Origin: Paramecium tetraurelia | Taxonomy: Eukaryota > Ciliophora > Oligohymenophorea > Peniculida > Parameciidae | Direction of reading: 5' to 3' | Assembly: GCF_000165425.1 (NCBI RefSeq) | Contig: NW_001799289.1 | Span: 311,342-375,341, forward strand | Length of the DNA: 64,000 nt | Shown: one piece after another, positions 12,280-23,991 of the stretch | How positions within the stretch are numbered: the stretch's first letter is position 1 | Layout of the letters: every line of letters starts with the position of its first letter | Position numbers and translations under genes: made by a program | The notes under the pieces: model-generated | Told to the model about the DNA's origin: nothing | The model's input: only the letters and a program-made list of their open reading frames with translations | The model's database searches: none

Positions 12280-14200
12280 AGTTTTGTAATTTAATATAAT
12301 GATATATTTATAATAAATATTGTAAACATAAAAGAAATTAACCACATTTCATGATTCTTCTTTTTAATCATCTTAACTTCGGATGAATATTTGAAATAAT
12401 TTTATTCGCTCTTAAATCATTAATCGAATTTAACTAGATAGGTTTATAGTTTAGAATTATATCTTAATTTGAGAATTTCTATTATTATCTAATCATTTTT
12501 TATTTCAATTTTTCTTTCATACAAAGCGGTGACTTTTTTTTTTCATCTTATCTAACATAGTTAGTTCACTTATTTTATAAATAATGTCGATTAATTTCTT
12601 TTTTCTTTTTTCTATATTCAACTCTTCTACAAGAAACCATTAAAATAATATTATTTTTCTCAACCATTCTAATACCCAAATTTGTTATAATTTTCTTTGT
12701 TTGAACAATGCCAAATTATAGTATTAGCTTTGCTTTGCTTTTTAGTGATTAGAATAGAAAATTATTTTTTATTTTAAGTAAATGTACTTATTAAATATTA
12801 AGAAACCAATACCAAATTAACTCAGTTAATATCCTTATAATTTCCAACAATTTACCCCGCCTTTCAACATGCACAGGTTGTTACAAATTATACTAGAAAT
12901 TACTAGAATTAAGAATTAAATAGGTTCAGAAACAAATTTTAATTCAATTTTTTTTGAAGAGTAGTGTTTAGTTTTTAACAATTAGGAATTAAGATATAAT
13001 TAACAATTACATTAAACTGAATAGTTTTCTGTATGCCATGGTTTAAATATAAAATTATAAATTTAGATATTTAAACAGGAAGATATGAAAAATAGTAGTT
13101 GGATTTGATAATAATTTCATATTATCATAGATGTTCATTAAAGTGTTTTCTCCATTTAGAATACAGATTGTGATTTTCATTATTATGAACTAGCTGAACT
13201 TCTGATTTTACAATTGCTACCAAATCTTCTATTCAAGTTGTTAACCTTCTTATTTTCTTTTTTTTTAATAAACATTGAAGATTATTTAATTTTTATTTTA
13301 TATACATAACTTTTATTACACATCATGTTCATGTTTTCTTTTAAAAAATTTCATAGACTTCTTTCTACTATATGAAGTATTTAATGTACTTAAAATGCTT
13401 TAAGTAGTAACTAAATATAGAACTTCAAATAATCTTAAATTAATCCTAATACAATGTCTATATCTTAAAACTATTGAAAGATTTGATTATTTACATACAA
13501 AGTGTATATATTTACTAACCATTCCTTATTAGGAAGTCAGTCTTAAATGTGAAAATCCTAATTTAATTTTCCTGTCCTCTGCAATCTTAGGAAGTGATTA
13601 TAAATTTGAATTTTTGTGTATTTTTTTTAATAATGTTCCAATCTTAACAATTGCTTAGAAAACTCTAGAGCATTTATTCAAAGCAAAATTGACTAAAAAG
13701 TCTCAAGTTATAAAATCTGAGTTCAAATTTGGAAGGTACATTTATTTCAAAGATAAAGCATAATTAATTGATTCTAAACTTCCGACAACCGAGTTGGCCT
13801 CTCTAATACTAACTTGATTCTAAAATAATAATAAAAATAAAGGATAGAATAGTATAATAGTAGATAAGTTGTATATAAAAATAAAATGAATACTTTTGTA
13901 AAGAACTATCATGCTTAATGTAATCCATAATTGAGCTTTGGTTTCAATACCAAGCTTAACTATTTTAATAAAAAATTATACTTTGAGATAAAGAAGATTT
14001 GCTAATACATAATATGAAATAACTTTGGATTCATTTCCTGAAAAATTATTTTTATTTTCAATCCAAAAAAAAATTCATATTTCAATAGTATTTTATACTC
14101 ACTTGGATTGAAGTGAAATAAATTACAAAAAAGAAAAGAAATTATTATTTCTTTCTTCATAAGTTGCAATCTAATCTCATAGAAATTTCAAAAAATTGAT
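12280..14200. other. Intergenic, gene-poor AT-rich stretch
   Basis: No supported gene. A few short protein-like fragments occur on the minus strand (for example VKSEVQLVHNNENHNLYSKW near 13.15-13.25 kb), interrupted by TGA, which may be relics. No tRNA-like T-arm/acceptor pair was found. Confidence 0.5.
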
Positions 14201-15245
14201 TAATATTAAATAAATTAGATGAACTATTAGTTAATTTTTTTAAGGTTTTCATTATTGAAGCAGAAGAGAAAGCTGCTATAATTACCTAAACTTAAAAATT
14301 AAATGTAAGGCTTTAAAATTTTAATGAAAAATGTCAATCATTTAATTACTTTGAGAGGAAATAATTGTGCTTATTGGGGAGAAATATACAATTTGAAGAA
14401 AATCTAAGTTAAGACACTTTCTTTTAAATTATTCCTAAAGATAATAAAAATATGCTAAGAAATTCAAGAAGCTATCAAATCGAATTTAAAAAATGATGAC
14501 TATCAATCATTTTATCATTTAAGGAAGGTTATTAAAGAATTAAAAGAATAACTATTAACAAATAAAACAATTTCAGGCCATTTAGGACTCTCAACAAATA
14601 AGTACAAATTTTCTTTAAAATAATTCAGAATAAATGGCTGATGCAACATTTTTTCAGAATTCCAAGAAATCATATTAATTGGATTAAAAGATACATCTTA
14701 ATGAATAGTAAGGTAAATTTGATAAATTTTAAATATATTTCAATGAATTTTTTGGAAAGATTTTCGATTAATGAGAGTGCAGTATCAATTTCTTTCTTTG
14801 GAAACTTGTGAAATAATATGCTAAATGGTCATATAAGTTACCAATTAAACATAATATAAGAGTATCTAGTAGAAATGTTATTGAAAAACGATTTAATTAG
14901 GCATTGTTTTTCATTCACCCATTTATATCTTCATTGATGAAGCAAGTCTTGAAAAACTCTAAAAGGTCCAAAAATTTGGTAGCGACAAGATTCCCCAAAA
15001 ATAGTAGATTATTACTAACCCACATCTACAATTAGAATATTAGGAGCTATAAGTTTAGATGGGTTTTTTTAGCTTATTAGATATTGATACTGAATGTTAT
15101 CGGGTAAGTAGATGCTCAACATTTAATCGATCTGTTTCAGAAAATTGGCCATCATTACTAAGAAATAGAGGATATAATATTTATTTTAGACAAATCTCAG
15201 AAATTTGTAGTATTCATTATTTATATTTTTCGATTGATTAATATT
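14200..15245 (+). mobile_element. Decayed Tc1/mariner-type transposase copy B
   Basis: Plus-strand fragments of a Tc1-type transposase: an N-terminal helical region containing LRKVIKELKEQLLTNKTISG (about 14.5 kb), then IYIFIDEASLEK with the first catalytic Asp (about 14.92 kb), and the family block GAISLDGFFSLLDIDTE (about 15.05 kb), where one frameshift is required. The second Asp and Glu blocks are missing, so the copy is truncated as well as frameshifted. Its first 50 bases (FIIEAEEKAAI, 14.24-14.29 kb) are nearly identical to the reverse complement of 6236-6285 near copy A. Confidence 0.65.
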
Positions 15246-15900
15246 TAATTTCTCGATAAGTATAACTAAAGTATTTAAATCTTAAAAAGTAAATAGGAGA
15301 ATTTAAAAAGACTTCATAAATAACGATTTACGATAGAAATCAAAAAAATTTGATTTCATTTTAAGTTATTTTAGTTTAGGTATTTTAAGGGAAATTTCTA
15401 AAATAAAATAAAATATAATTATTTTCACTGCTTAATAGAAAATTATCTAAAATAATAGAATTGTTTTAAATTCAAGTTCCTTATGGAATACTTTTTTAAT
15501 ATTTGATTTAGGTAAAAATAAAATAATAACTCTCATGTATCTTAAGTTGTGTTATGCCTAAAATTAGACTTTTAGTCATTGTTTGCTAATCTAATGTACT
15601 ATTGAGTTTAAGAAGGAATTATTAATTGCTAAAGAAACAAAGCCTCGCTTAATTTTTATAAAATCATTTTTTAGGTAATTAACTAACAAATATGATTAAC
15701 AATATCTGTTAAGTTAATTTAAAAGCCTTCGAAAATGAAGTACGACAGAACTTTTTCTTTTATTTGATGTTGTAAGGGATGGATAATAGTGAATTTCTGT
15801 AAGATCGAATTACATTATTATTATTTTAAGAATAATAATGGGGTCTAATTGTTAAATTCTCACACGCTAAATATCATTATTATTTGATAAATTCTATAAT
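15246..15900. other. Intergenic, no gene recognised
   Basis: AT-rich sequence between the transposase relic and the bacterial-type block. The 15.69-15.9 kb part may hold the lost 3' end of the PmtA-like relic, but no motif is visible. Confidence 0.5.
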
Positions 15901-15929
15901 GATATATCTATCTAGATGATTTTAGGTGA

Positions 15930-16363
15930 TTCCTTCTCAAGCTTCTTAAAGGTTGGGAAATTTTCTTTGTAAACAATCGCAAAGGTGTGCATCTACTTCA
16001 ATTCCTAACCACTGACTTTGTGGAAATATATTTGCAAATAAAGTTTTTGTTAAACATCCTTTGTTCCAGGGCCTAACTCTAATAGAAATCTTCTGACTCT
16101 AAAATAGGTTGGGTGACTTCTACCATGACTTTTGCTAGGCATATTGCAACAAGTTGGGCTGGATGTTCAATAAGCTTTTCAATGAAGAGAAAACATTCTT
16201 TCAGTGAGCCTGCAGAATGAGAAAGCATTTTATATATAAAATTTTTGCATACAACTTTTTTTATTATATCCTTAAAAACAAATAATTTGAATTGTTCCCA
16301 TGAATAAGATCTGGTTTGTAATAGATAATTAATCAAAAAAAGAATGATACCATTTATCGACAT
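15930..16363 (-). pseudogene. PmtA-like bacterial SAM-dependent methyltransferase relic
   Basis: The first 94 codons (MSINGIILFLINYLLQ...) are open and end in VTQPILESEDFY. Immediately after, the SAM-binding region is recognisable but split over frames: an ELGPGT-like segment (LGPGTKD), then in another frame CLTKTLFANIFPQSQWLGIE followed by VDAHLCDCLQRKFPN. This order (hydrophobic helix, LxELGPGTGxxTxxLL, LxGIExDxxLCxxLxxxFP) is that of bacterial phospholipid N-methyltransferase-like proteins, which methylate phosphatidylethanolamine. At least two frameshifts and an absent C-terminal half make it a pseudogene. It lacks introns and has bacterial-like spacing from the divergent ABC gene. Confidence 0.7.
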
Positions 16364-16439
16364 CAGAGTAAAAAATATTCAAATATTAAAGTGCTAAACA
16401 ATATTGGAAAGAGAGTGTAATTAAACATTTAAAATTAAG

Positions 16440-17246
16440 AAAGAAAAAACTGTTTTCAAACTTTGTTAAATACATTTTTTATCCATTTAGCTATTGGATT
16501 ATGGGCAAATTTTTATTTTTTTATTACTTGCAGCTGATTTTAATTTACGGCCATATCTTTTAAAAATTATTGTAGATAGCTGAACTGTTGTTCAGCTATC
16601 TACTTGCCTTAAAGAAATTTAGAATCCTTGTAATATCTATCTATTTTTAGCTGCATTTGGTTTTTGTATGTACTATTTATTTTTGGATAAAATTAAACCT
16701 GCATTAAAAATACATTTTGGATTTTGTCTTCGGAATAACTGATAGAACAGCCGCTTTCTACATTTCGTGAACAGCTTATAAGTAATGTAGGAAACATAAT
16801 AAAGGATGCTATGAGTGCTATCCCTGAAATGTTAACTTTGTGTGCAAGAATTTTGGACGCACTGCATTAGCCTGATAATAGCTATTCTTTTAGTATAGTT
16901 CATATAAATTTTCTATTTTTTTTTTAATTAAGTTGGGCTTTAACTTATTTATGGGGATCATTTACGCTTTCGTTACGGGAAGAGTGTTATGTCAAGAAAC
17001 GCGCAGTTCAATCTTATGTTATAGGACAATTTATAGATATTTTTTGAAATACTTTTGGTGTTAAATTATTTGCATCAGAAAAAAGTAATTTCATATATTA
17101 AAAAATCGCTTAAAACATCTTGTATTGTCAGAAAAATAGAGAGATTGGATTTTTTGAAAATTGCAGCATTTGCCAAATTACCTTACAACACAACACGTTC
17201 AACAAAATTTTTGAACAATTTTTCGATTGGTTTAAAGGTTGTGTGA
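16440..17246 (+). pseudogene. Bacterial ABC exporter, membrane-domain relic
   Basis: Fragments of a type-IV ABC exporter transmembrane domain occur in order on the plus strand: PYLLKIIVDS (end of TM1 region), LAAFGFCMYYLFLDKIKPAL, then the extended frame FREQLISNVGNIIKDAMSAI, LREECYVKKRAVQSYVIGQF, FGVKLFASEKSN. The last two correspond to the conserved SxxxGxxxDxxxNxxxVKLFA stretch of this family. TGA codons (for example within DIF*NTFG) and several frameshifts break the frame. The nucleotide-binding domain is completely absent: the relic stops at 17,246 where it abuts the truncated sodB. A perfect 32 nt hairpin interrupts the coding region at 16,572-16,603. Confidence 0.7.
16572..16603. repeat. 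Perfect inverted repeat, 14 bp arms, 4 nt loop
   Basis: GTAGATAGCTGAAC, loop TGTT, then GTTCAGCTATCTAC. It sits exactly where the ABC exporter relic loses its frame after IVDS, so one arm probably arose as a local inverted duplication; alternatively it is a strong hairpin of unknown role. Confidence 0.9.
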
Positions 17247-17510
17247 ATTTTTCTTAAAGGCTGCAGTCAAGATTATCCAATAGGAATTATGATTCCATAA
17301 CTGTGTTGCATGATTGAATATTTTAACAGCTTTTTGCTAATTTGAAAGTATAATTTCTTCAAGAGATTGACCTTGATAATCTGTGCCTTATATCAGGGTA
17401 TTAAGAGCATTAACGTACCCTTTATGATGGGCACCATGATGATAAGAGAGTGTTTTGGCAGAAATATAAGGGGAAAGATCTTTATAAGGCAAGGATATAA
17501 GTTCAAACAT
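17246..17510 (-). pseudogene. sodB: Iron superoxide dismutase (SodB), N-terminal half only
   Basis: From ATG at 17510 the frame reads [20 protein letters not shown], then [16 protein letters not shown] and SLEEII, then FNHATQLWNHNSYW. This is the N-terminal alpha-hairpin domain of Fe/Mn superoxide dismutase, including the His of the YHxxxHHxxYV motif and the His of the WNHxFYW motif, two of the metal ligands. About 88 residues are left of the usual about 190; the domain with the Asp and last His ligands is missing. TAA and TAG fall in frame once each and would be Gln in the ciliate but stops in a bacterium. Truncation at the ABC junction shows it cannot be active. Confidence 0.8.
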
Positions 17511-17559
17511 AAAATTTATTTAAAGGATGTTACCACTTCATTTTAATAAAGAATAAAAA

Positions 17560-18296
17560 ACTTCAATAGTCTTTTTTTACAATAAAAAGAGTTAGCAAAT
17601 GGTGCTAAAAGATACTAAAGCTCGGCCTCTTGAATCTTGGCGTGTACTTTTTGCCAGCGTTGATGAAGGCCATTTTATTTAAAAGGGTCTTGCTCTTCAG
17701 CGGGAAGCAAGCGGACCATTCCTGTTAAGCACCGTGTGTAGCGCTCAGTCTCTTTTGTGTAGTCTTTGTCATTGGTAGGGGTAACTTTTGCTGCAATTGC
17801 TTCTAACTTTTCTAATGTATGGTGAATGACAGCGCGAGTATGACGGGCTTCGCGTGGATCTTGCTCTACAACAGGTTAAAAAAAAGAAGGGCAGTGTTCT
17901 TTTGCCACCATTTCTAGGTCTTTTGTGATTTTTTCGATATACTAATACACCTCTGCTTCCAAAATCTGATGCTTAATTTAGTTAGCTCAGCAGCATAATT
18001 AATATAACTGGGATCATGTTGATAAAGATGAACATACTTGTTATAAGTTGCGGTATTCACATATGCATACGAATCAAAGAGTGCATGCATATATTTTAAA
18101 TTATCTCCTTCACTTGTATCCATTTTTCTAAAAGTCTTTGACGATCTTTTGAAGTTGTGTCATAAGAAAAGAGGCCATTGTTAAAAGCACTTTTTAACGA
18201 AATCATTATTTCTCTAGAATTTTCAGCAGGATGGTTATCTTCTTCTATCTCCTCCGCTTGCGTTGAAAAAGATGCGTTAAGAAATTGTGGATCCAT
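17560..18296 (-). pseudogene. Bacterial-type hypothetical protein, two frameshifts
   Basis: Three overlapping open stretches in successive frames form one protein: MDPQFLNASFSTQAEEIEED... (18,296-18,130), MDTSEGDNLKYMHALFDSYA... (18,123-17,960), and EVYQYIEKITKDLEMVAKEH... (17,950-17,600) through VTPTNDKDYTKETERYTRCL. The first shift is at a run of five A just before the second stretch. The composition (balanced Lys/Glu/Ala/Thr, few TAA/TAG) differs from the ciliate genes and fits a bacterial helical protein. No family recognised. Confidence 0.6.
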
Positions 18297-18404
18297 TTTA
18301 AAGCTGAAAAAAAAAAGTAAATGTTTAAATTAATTAATTAATATAATGACAAAAATTTTACTCTTGTTTTTCATAAAAGCAATCTTAAAATCCATGCTTC
18401 TCAT

Positions 18405-18662
18405 TCATTTGACCCGAATTTTATAATGAGGTTTAAGCGTTAAAAATTTAGTATTTTTGCCCTGAGAGTTAGGGTCTTTGACCTGAAGGTTTTTGATAAA
18501 ATCTAGAAAGCTCGTTAATGAGTGCATCTCCAGTCTTAACTTTTTGATGTTCAGTCTTGCATCTTCAAGATTATTAAACCAGTAGTGCTCGATGTTTTTC
18601 AACTGTGTTTGTATTTCCTTCAAATTATCTATATTCTCTTCACTTAGCGGAGAATAAAACAT
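18405..18662 (-). CDS. Bacterial-type hypothetical ORF
   Basis: Frame of 85 codons (MFYSPLSEENIDNLKEIQTQ...) free of TAA, TAG and TGA, ending at a TGA at 18405. Helical, amphipathic, no signal peptide, no recognised domain. It is the only coding segment of the bacterial-type block that is not visibly broken and lies about 100 nt upstream of, and in the same direction as, the frameshifted hypothetical gene, as in an operon. There is no sign that the ciliate expresses it. Confidence 0.45.
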   Translation of the reverse strand: MFYSPLSEENIDNLKEIQTQLKNIEHYWFNNLEDARLNIKKLRLEMHSLTSFLDFIKNLQVKDPNSQGKNTKFLTLKPHYKIRVK

Positions 18663-18924
18663 TAATCTTCTAATAATAGTAAAAGATTTATTTAAAATTT
18701 ATAGACAATATAGAATATCAAGCATCGTTAAAATAATATTTTTTCCGCTTATTTTTCTATTGATCATTAATTTGGTTGTTAAAACTCTTAAATTTAATTC
18801 AATATTTTTTAAATTAATTTTTTTCAGATAATCTGATATTTATTCATTAATTAAAATTTGAATAGTTAATTTATTATTTAAATGGGATATATATGTAAAT
18901 TAAAATTTAATGATAAATCACTAC

Positions 18925-21900
18925 TCAACTTATTAAATTAGCAATCTTATTCTCTAATGTCTATATCCTTGATTCAAACAGATATTTTTTTATCTCATCA
19001 ATAATTTCAACTTCTATCGCCAATAATAATTTGCTTGTTAGTATTTTCTTATTTCTGGATTATAGATTAGACATTTAACTAAGACTGCATCTAAAAACTT
19101 AAATGATAGATTCTATCAAGAAAGTGCTAAAATATTTCTTCATTATCATGTATTTATTCAACTCTTGGTATAACTGTGAGCTAAATTTACTGTCCATATT
19201 ATTGAGCATTCCTTTATTCTTCAAATGGTTAACCATTTCTCTCAAATAATGTTGATAATCAAAATCTCCCAATTCCTTAATCAACTAGATTTGTTGATTC
19301 AATTAATCTACTTATGTTTTATGATTGTCAATCAACTAATGATATAATTATATTGATACCTGTTATACTCTTTCTATATCATACACTTATGCAAATCTAG
19401 TTCCCTTAATTTAGTTAACTTAATACTCAATATTCTATATTTAATAATTTAACTTTTAAATCATAACATTTTATTACTCAACTTTTTGTTTAAATTGATT
19501 AATAAACTCCATTTAAAGTATTATCTCTAGTGGTTCTGTGTATTCTTTAACATTTAGTTCTCTGCATAATTATTAAATGCTTGGTCTTATAGCTACTTAA
19601 TAAAACTATCTATTTGAATGAGGATTTGATATCTATAGTTTCTTGCATGCATTTTGAACCTGCTTATTATGAATACAAAAGTTCTACCTTATAATAGCCT
19701 ATATAGTATTATTTGTAAAAATCTTTTTTACTTTTTATTGATCACATAATTTTTCATAAAAAAGGTCAAGGACTAATGTTTACTTTTAAATTTCTTCATC
19801 TTTTTTATAGATATCAATAATCAAGTCATAGAAATACATTAACTCATTATTAAGAGCTTATTTATATTGGTTAAATTGCTAAATTTCATTTTTGACATTA
19901 TTATTATACTTTTTATCACTCTCTCTCTGACAAATTTCAATTAAATCGCCTTTAATTTTTGTGATATCATAACCTTATTTGCTTTTGGCTATCTATAATT
20001 ATATGTAATTTTATGCCATTTAACAAAAAATATTTTTAAACCCAACTACATTATATTTAGATTATTAGAAGCATAATTTAACCAAATCAAGAATCTGAGA
20101 GTATGTTTCTTAACTGATATTGTTTAAATTTACTTAATTACAAAGAACTTAATTTGCCAATTCAAGTATCTAAGTGTTAGAATAAGCATTCTATGTAACA
20201 TCAGATATTTGCCTCAATGTTTCATATTAGTTTGATATATTCACCTTTTCATTTTGAGTTAACCAAAAACATGACTTTTCCAATCCTTCAACTGTAACAG
20301 GTGGGATTTTGTTTATAAACTCAGTCATTTCAACTTTCTTAATTGATTTCATCTTAGAGCCTCCAAATATCAAAGCTTCCCTAATACAATCTGGTCCTGC
20401 CAAACCCAATGTTGTTGCAATTTTAATAACTTTATTTTATCCCCAAGCTCCCCAATCAATAGCAATTCCTTACCATGCTGATTTGATTGCATAAACCATA
20501 TCTGAAATTCCTTCTGCAATCAGAGTCCTAGCTAGAGGTAAGGCTGCTCCACAAGTAAATACACACATAGCACAACCAATAACTAATTAGGCTGCTCCTA
20601 AAAAAAACATCAGAATTGAGTCAAAAATACTTTTCTTTTTTTTTATTTTATACAATCTCCCAAGTTTAGGCAATGGACCATCATCTACAACTTCTTATTA
20701 GTCTTTAATGTATTGTTCTGATTCTGCATTTTTTTCCTTACTTTCATTAATAACTGGTATCCAACCTAATTCAAAATGTTCATCGCTAGCCAACTAGGTT
20801 TACAAAGTATTTAGGATTTGATCAATACTATCTATTGCTTTCTGGTACACTTTATTATGATTTTTTATTTTTTATTCCAGAGCATCTAATTGTTCATTTT
20901 TTTAAATGTTTTGAGAGACTGATTTATTCTGGTTTTATGAATCACCTTATAGATCTAGCTTTGGCATTACTTTCTTATCATTTGAAATCTTTCTTTCTGA
21001 TTATTACAAGTCTGGCTTTTATTATATTTATTAGGATGACTAAACTTACAATTTATTTAATTTAGCAACTGTTAAAAAGCCTTAGTCATCATTAATTTTA
21101 TCTTGAAAAAGTTGTCTGGCTTTTATAAATGTTTCTGCTCCTTCTTTGTAATTTGCCATTTTTATTTATTAACATGCTTTGTAATATTCAGGAATAGGAT
21201 CGTTAATCGCTATCTAAATTGCTTTTTCAAAAAGTTTTATATTTCCCTTATCGATTCCTTATTAAACTAAATACTTTGGATTTTAGGTTTCATCCGAATT
21301 TAGTTTTTCTTCAATATCGTCTTCATCCAATCCATCATCTTAATGTTCTTCCAAATATAGCCCCCATTTTTCTTCTAGGGCTCGAAAAGCAGGTTTGTCT
21401 GTTTTTATACATACTTACTTTTTAGCAATCTGACAAAACTTTTAAAAGCATTTATCTTCATTCAATAACTTATTCATTCTCTCTTCAATTTCATTTGAAT
21501 ATTATTACTCATTTAAATCTCTAAAAAATAATAGAACGTCTATATATGTATAATTGATTGTCTAATTATATTGTTGATAATAACTTATTGCATCAGAAAC
21601 AATTTTAATTTCTTTTATCTATCCAACATATAGATTTGAGGAGAAATGTACAATAAGTTAGGCTGTACCTTATTTACCTTGTCTTGCAGTTCTACCAAAT
21701 CCTTAAAGTTAGATTCTGATATTTCGAGGTAAAAAGGACATGATAACATGAAGACCACCATTCTTTTCTAATTCTTCATTAGTAGTTAAATCTGTTCCTC
21801 TTCCAGCCAAGTTTGTAGCAATAATAATTGTTTAAGGACCAATTTCCTTTTTTAATTCTTAATTATCATCAATATAAGTGATTGAGTTTATCTTTTGTTT

Positions 21901-23991
21901 TTTTAAATAATCCTCAATTTTATTTACATCATCGATAGTTTGATTGATAATTAATACAGCTCTCCCTTTTCTCATCTACAATTCAACTGCTTTTAATATC
22001 TCTTGAAACCATTCATCCTTAGTCAGAGTTGCAATACCAGTTTCCTCTTTTAATAGCCTTTTCTTATAAGGAGGCATGAAAGCAAAGTCAAGATTGTACT
22101 ATTTAGCTAGCAAATCCTAAGTAACTTGTGAACCTAATGTGCCTGTAAGGCCTAAGAGTTTATTATTGTACCTCTTGAAGAATCCAACATTAGACATAAA
22201 GTTTGTACTAATTCTTAATGGAGTAATAGGAAGATTGTGCTTCAATTAAAGAAATTAATGTAACCCTTTCTACCATTACATATCAACCTTATGAACTACA
22301 CCTGTATTTTAGTAATCAATAATTCGAATTTAATTGTCAATAAGGTAATGTTTCTTTTCATGTAAATGAAATTTAGCCTCTATAGCATTTTCAATCCAAA
22401 TCTTTTTCATAAAATTGATATAATTCAATCGAAATCTCGGTAGATAGTTTTTTAAAACATCCTGTATTTAAATGTTTAAGGTATTTTCTAGATATTCTTA
22501 CAGATCAACACTATAATAATCCTATCCAACGATCATCATAACCTTCATATCAGTTGAAAGTTGTTTCTCTACTTTACAAATTTCATCCCAAATTAGTCCC
22601 AAAACTTTTGTTAAATCGAGCATTCCTGGATTAGAGGAACTTAATATTGTCTTATTACTATTCCCGTCAATAAGCATAGAATCAACTTCATCAACTATAA
22701 TGTATTCTTATTTCCTTTCTAACATAATTCCAGATTCTGAATATTCATGACTTAATATATCACCTTAAAAGCTATGGGGATCTCCATAAATTACTTAGAA
22801 AGTATAACAAGAAACCCTTCTTTCATTCTATTCAATTGATTTATGTATGTTATGAGTTACTGATACTTTGAATAATTCATAAAACTTCGCCAATTCTTAA
22901 GAATCTCTAATAGCCAAGACAGGAGAACTAGTTACAATATCCACATTTTAATTTTTCTTTTTACATAATAATATAGCAAGCATAGCTATTATTAAAGACT
23001 TACCTTCTCCAGTATATATCTAAGCTAACCTTCCCTTATCTTCATTATGATTATATAATTCTAAAACTGATAACAGCTGAACTGGTCTTGGATAGAAGGA
23101 GAAATGCTCATATACTCTGGCACATAAAAGTAGCAAATCTCCTAATTGCAAATTAGGAGATTTAGAAAAATCATCATTTTTTGAGTATGTTATTGGATAT
23201 TTTTTAATAGAATTGTATATTTCCTAAAGTAAATCAAAATTTTATTTATTTAATCTCTTATTTAAGGATTGAAATTCTTTTAAAAGTTCTTAAATTTAAT
23301 CATACCATTCTGGGTTATTTCTATTAAGGGTTTAATTATTTTAATTGATGAAACATTATTCGATATTCTTTTGTTTCGGATCTATCTTATATATAATTGA
23401 CTAAAATTCTTGAATAGATTTAAAATCTTAACTTAAGGCATTATTGATAACTTCTTAACTGAAATTTTTTTATTGGATATATTAGATTAATCTATTTGTT
23501 TACTAAGGAGACTTGATTTTTTATTGAATTTATATTTTGATGTTGGTCAACTGATTCAATGATATCTAATTTATTAACTTTTATTATTCCAACTCTTCAT
23601 AATTGGAAGTCTCCTTCTGAATAGATGATTATAATATTTCCCAATTCTGATTGCATCCCAGAAGATATGTTATGACTTTCTCTGCACTTTTCATCTTTTG
23701 TATTTGTTGTTGTAAAATTCCCTTTTTTTCTTCATCAAACATCAATTAAATTAAAATAGATTGGATAGTTTCATTTTCTTGAGCAGACCAATTTTTATTT
23801 TCAATCAGTCCTTTCATATTTATAATAATGTTCTAAATGTCATAGAGTATTCCGATTTGAATACATCTAAATTCTATCAGAAATTAATTTAAATTGTGAT
23901 ATAAGTAAGGCTCTATTATAAAGGAAAAAATGTATCTATAAAGTAAAGATTCTAATAAATGCCCTTTATAATCTAATATGGAAGACTACAT
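18925..23991 (-). CDS. SecA-like DEAD-motor protein, 1,688 codons
   Basis: One uninterrupted frame. After about 300 helical residues comes a SecA-type motor: [15 protein letters not shown] (Walker A GEGKS, about residue 325), [18 protein letters not shown] Walker B (about residue 434), [20 protein letters not shown], the TGTLG motif, and [15 protein letters not shown] with [12 protein letters not shown] (SecA motifs V and VI). A hydrophobic stretch of about residues 1117-1165 ([20 protein letters not shown], then [16 protein letters not shown]) matches the C-terminal region of eukaryotic SecA-like proteins, followed by a 500-residue coiled-coil-rich tail. Bacterial SecA drives protein export; the role of the large eukaryotic versions is unknown. 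Start chosen at the first ATG after an in-frame TGA; upstream exons are possible. Confidence 0.85.

Larger units (their letters stand above)
15900..18670. other. Block of broken bacterial-type genes (putative insertion of bacterial DNA)
   Basis: Five adjacent coding relics or ORFs, four of recognisably bacterial style, lie here without introns, in a stretch that by eye is richer in GC (especially 16.9-18.3 kb) than its flanks. Gene order: PmtA-like (-), ABC exporter (+), sodB (-), hypothetical (-), hypothetical (-). The ABC and sodB fragments are cut at the same junction near 17,246, so material has been deleted. Flanks are ciliate: a transposase relic on the left and the SecA-like gene on the right. 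The source is inferred to be an alphaproteobacterium such as the Holosporales/Rickettsiales endosymbionts known from Paramecium; that assignment is not proven by the sequence alone. Confidence 0.75.

Noticed and set aside
15900..18670. Mitochondrial DNA insertion
   Set aside because: SodB, an ABC exporter and a PmtA-like methyltransferase are not ciliate mitochondrial genes; a bacterial genome is the more likely source.
20309..21425. Several + strand ORFs of 60-76 codons
   Set aside because: They are antisense to the continuous SecA-like frame and have no protein-like features.
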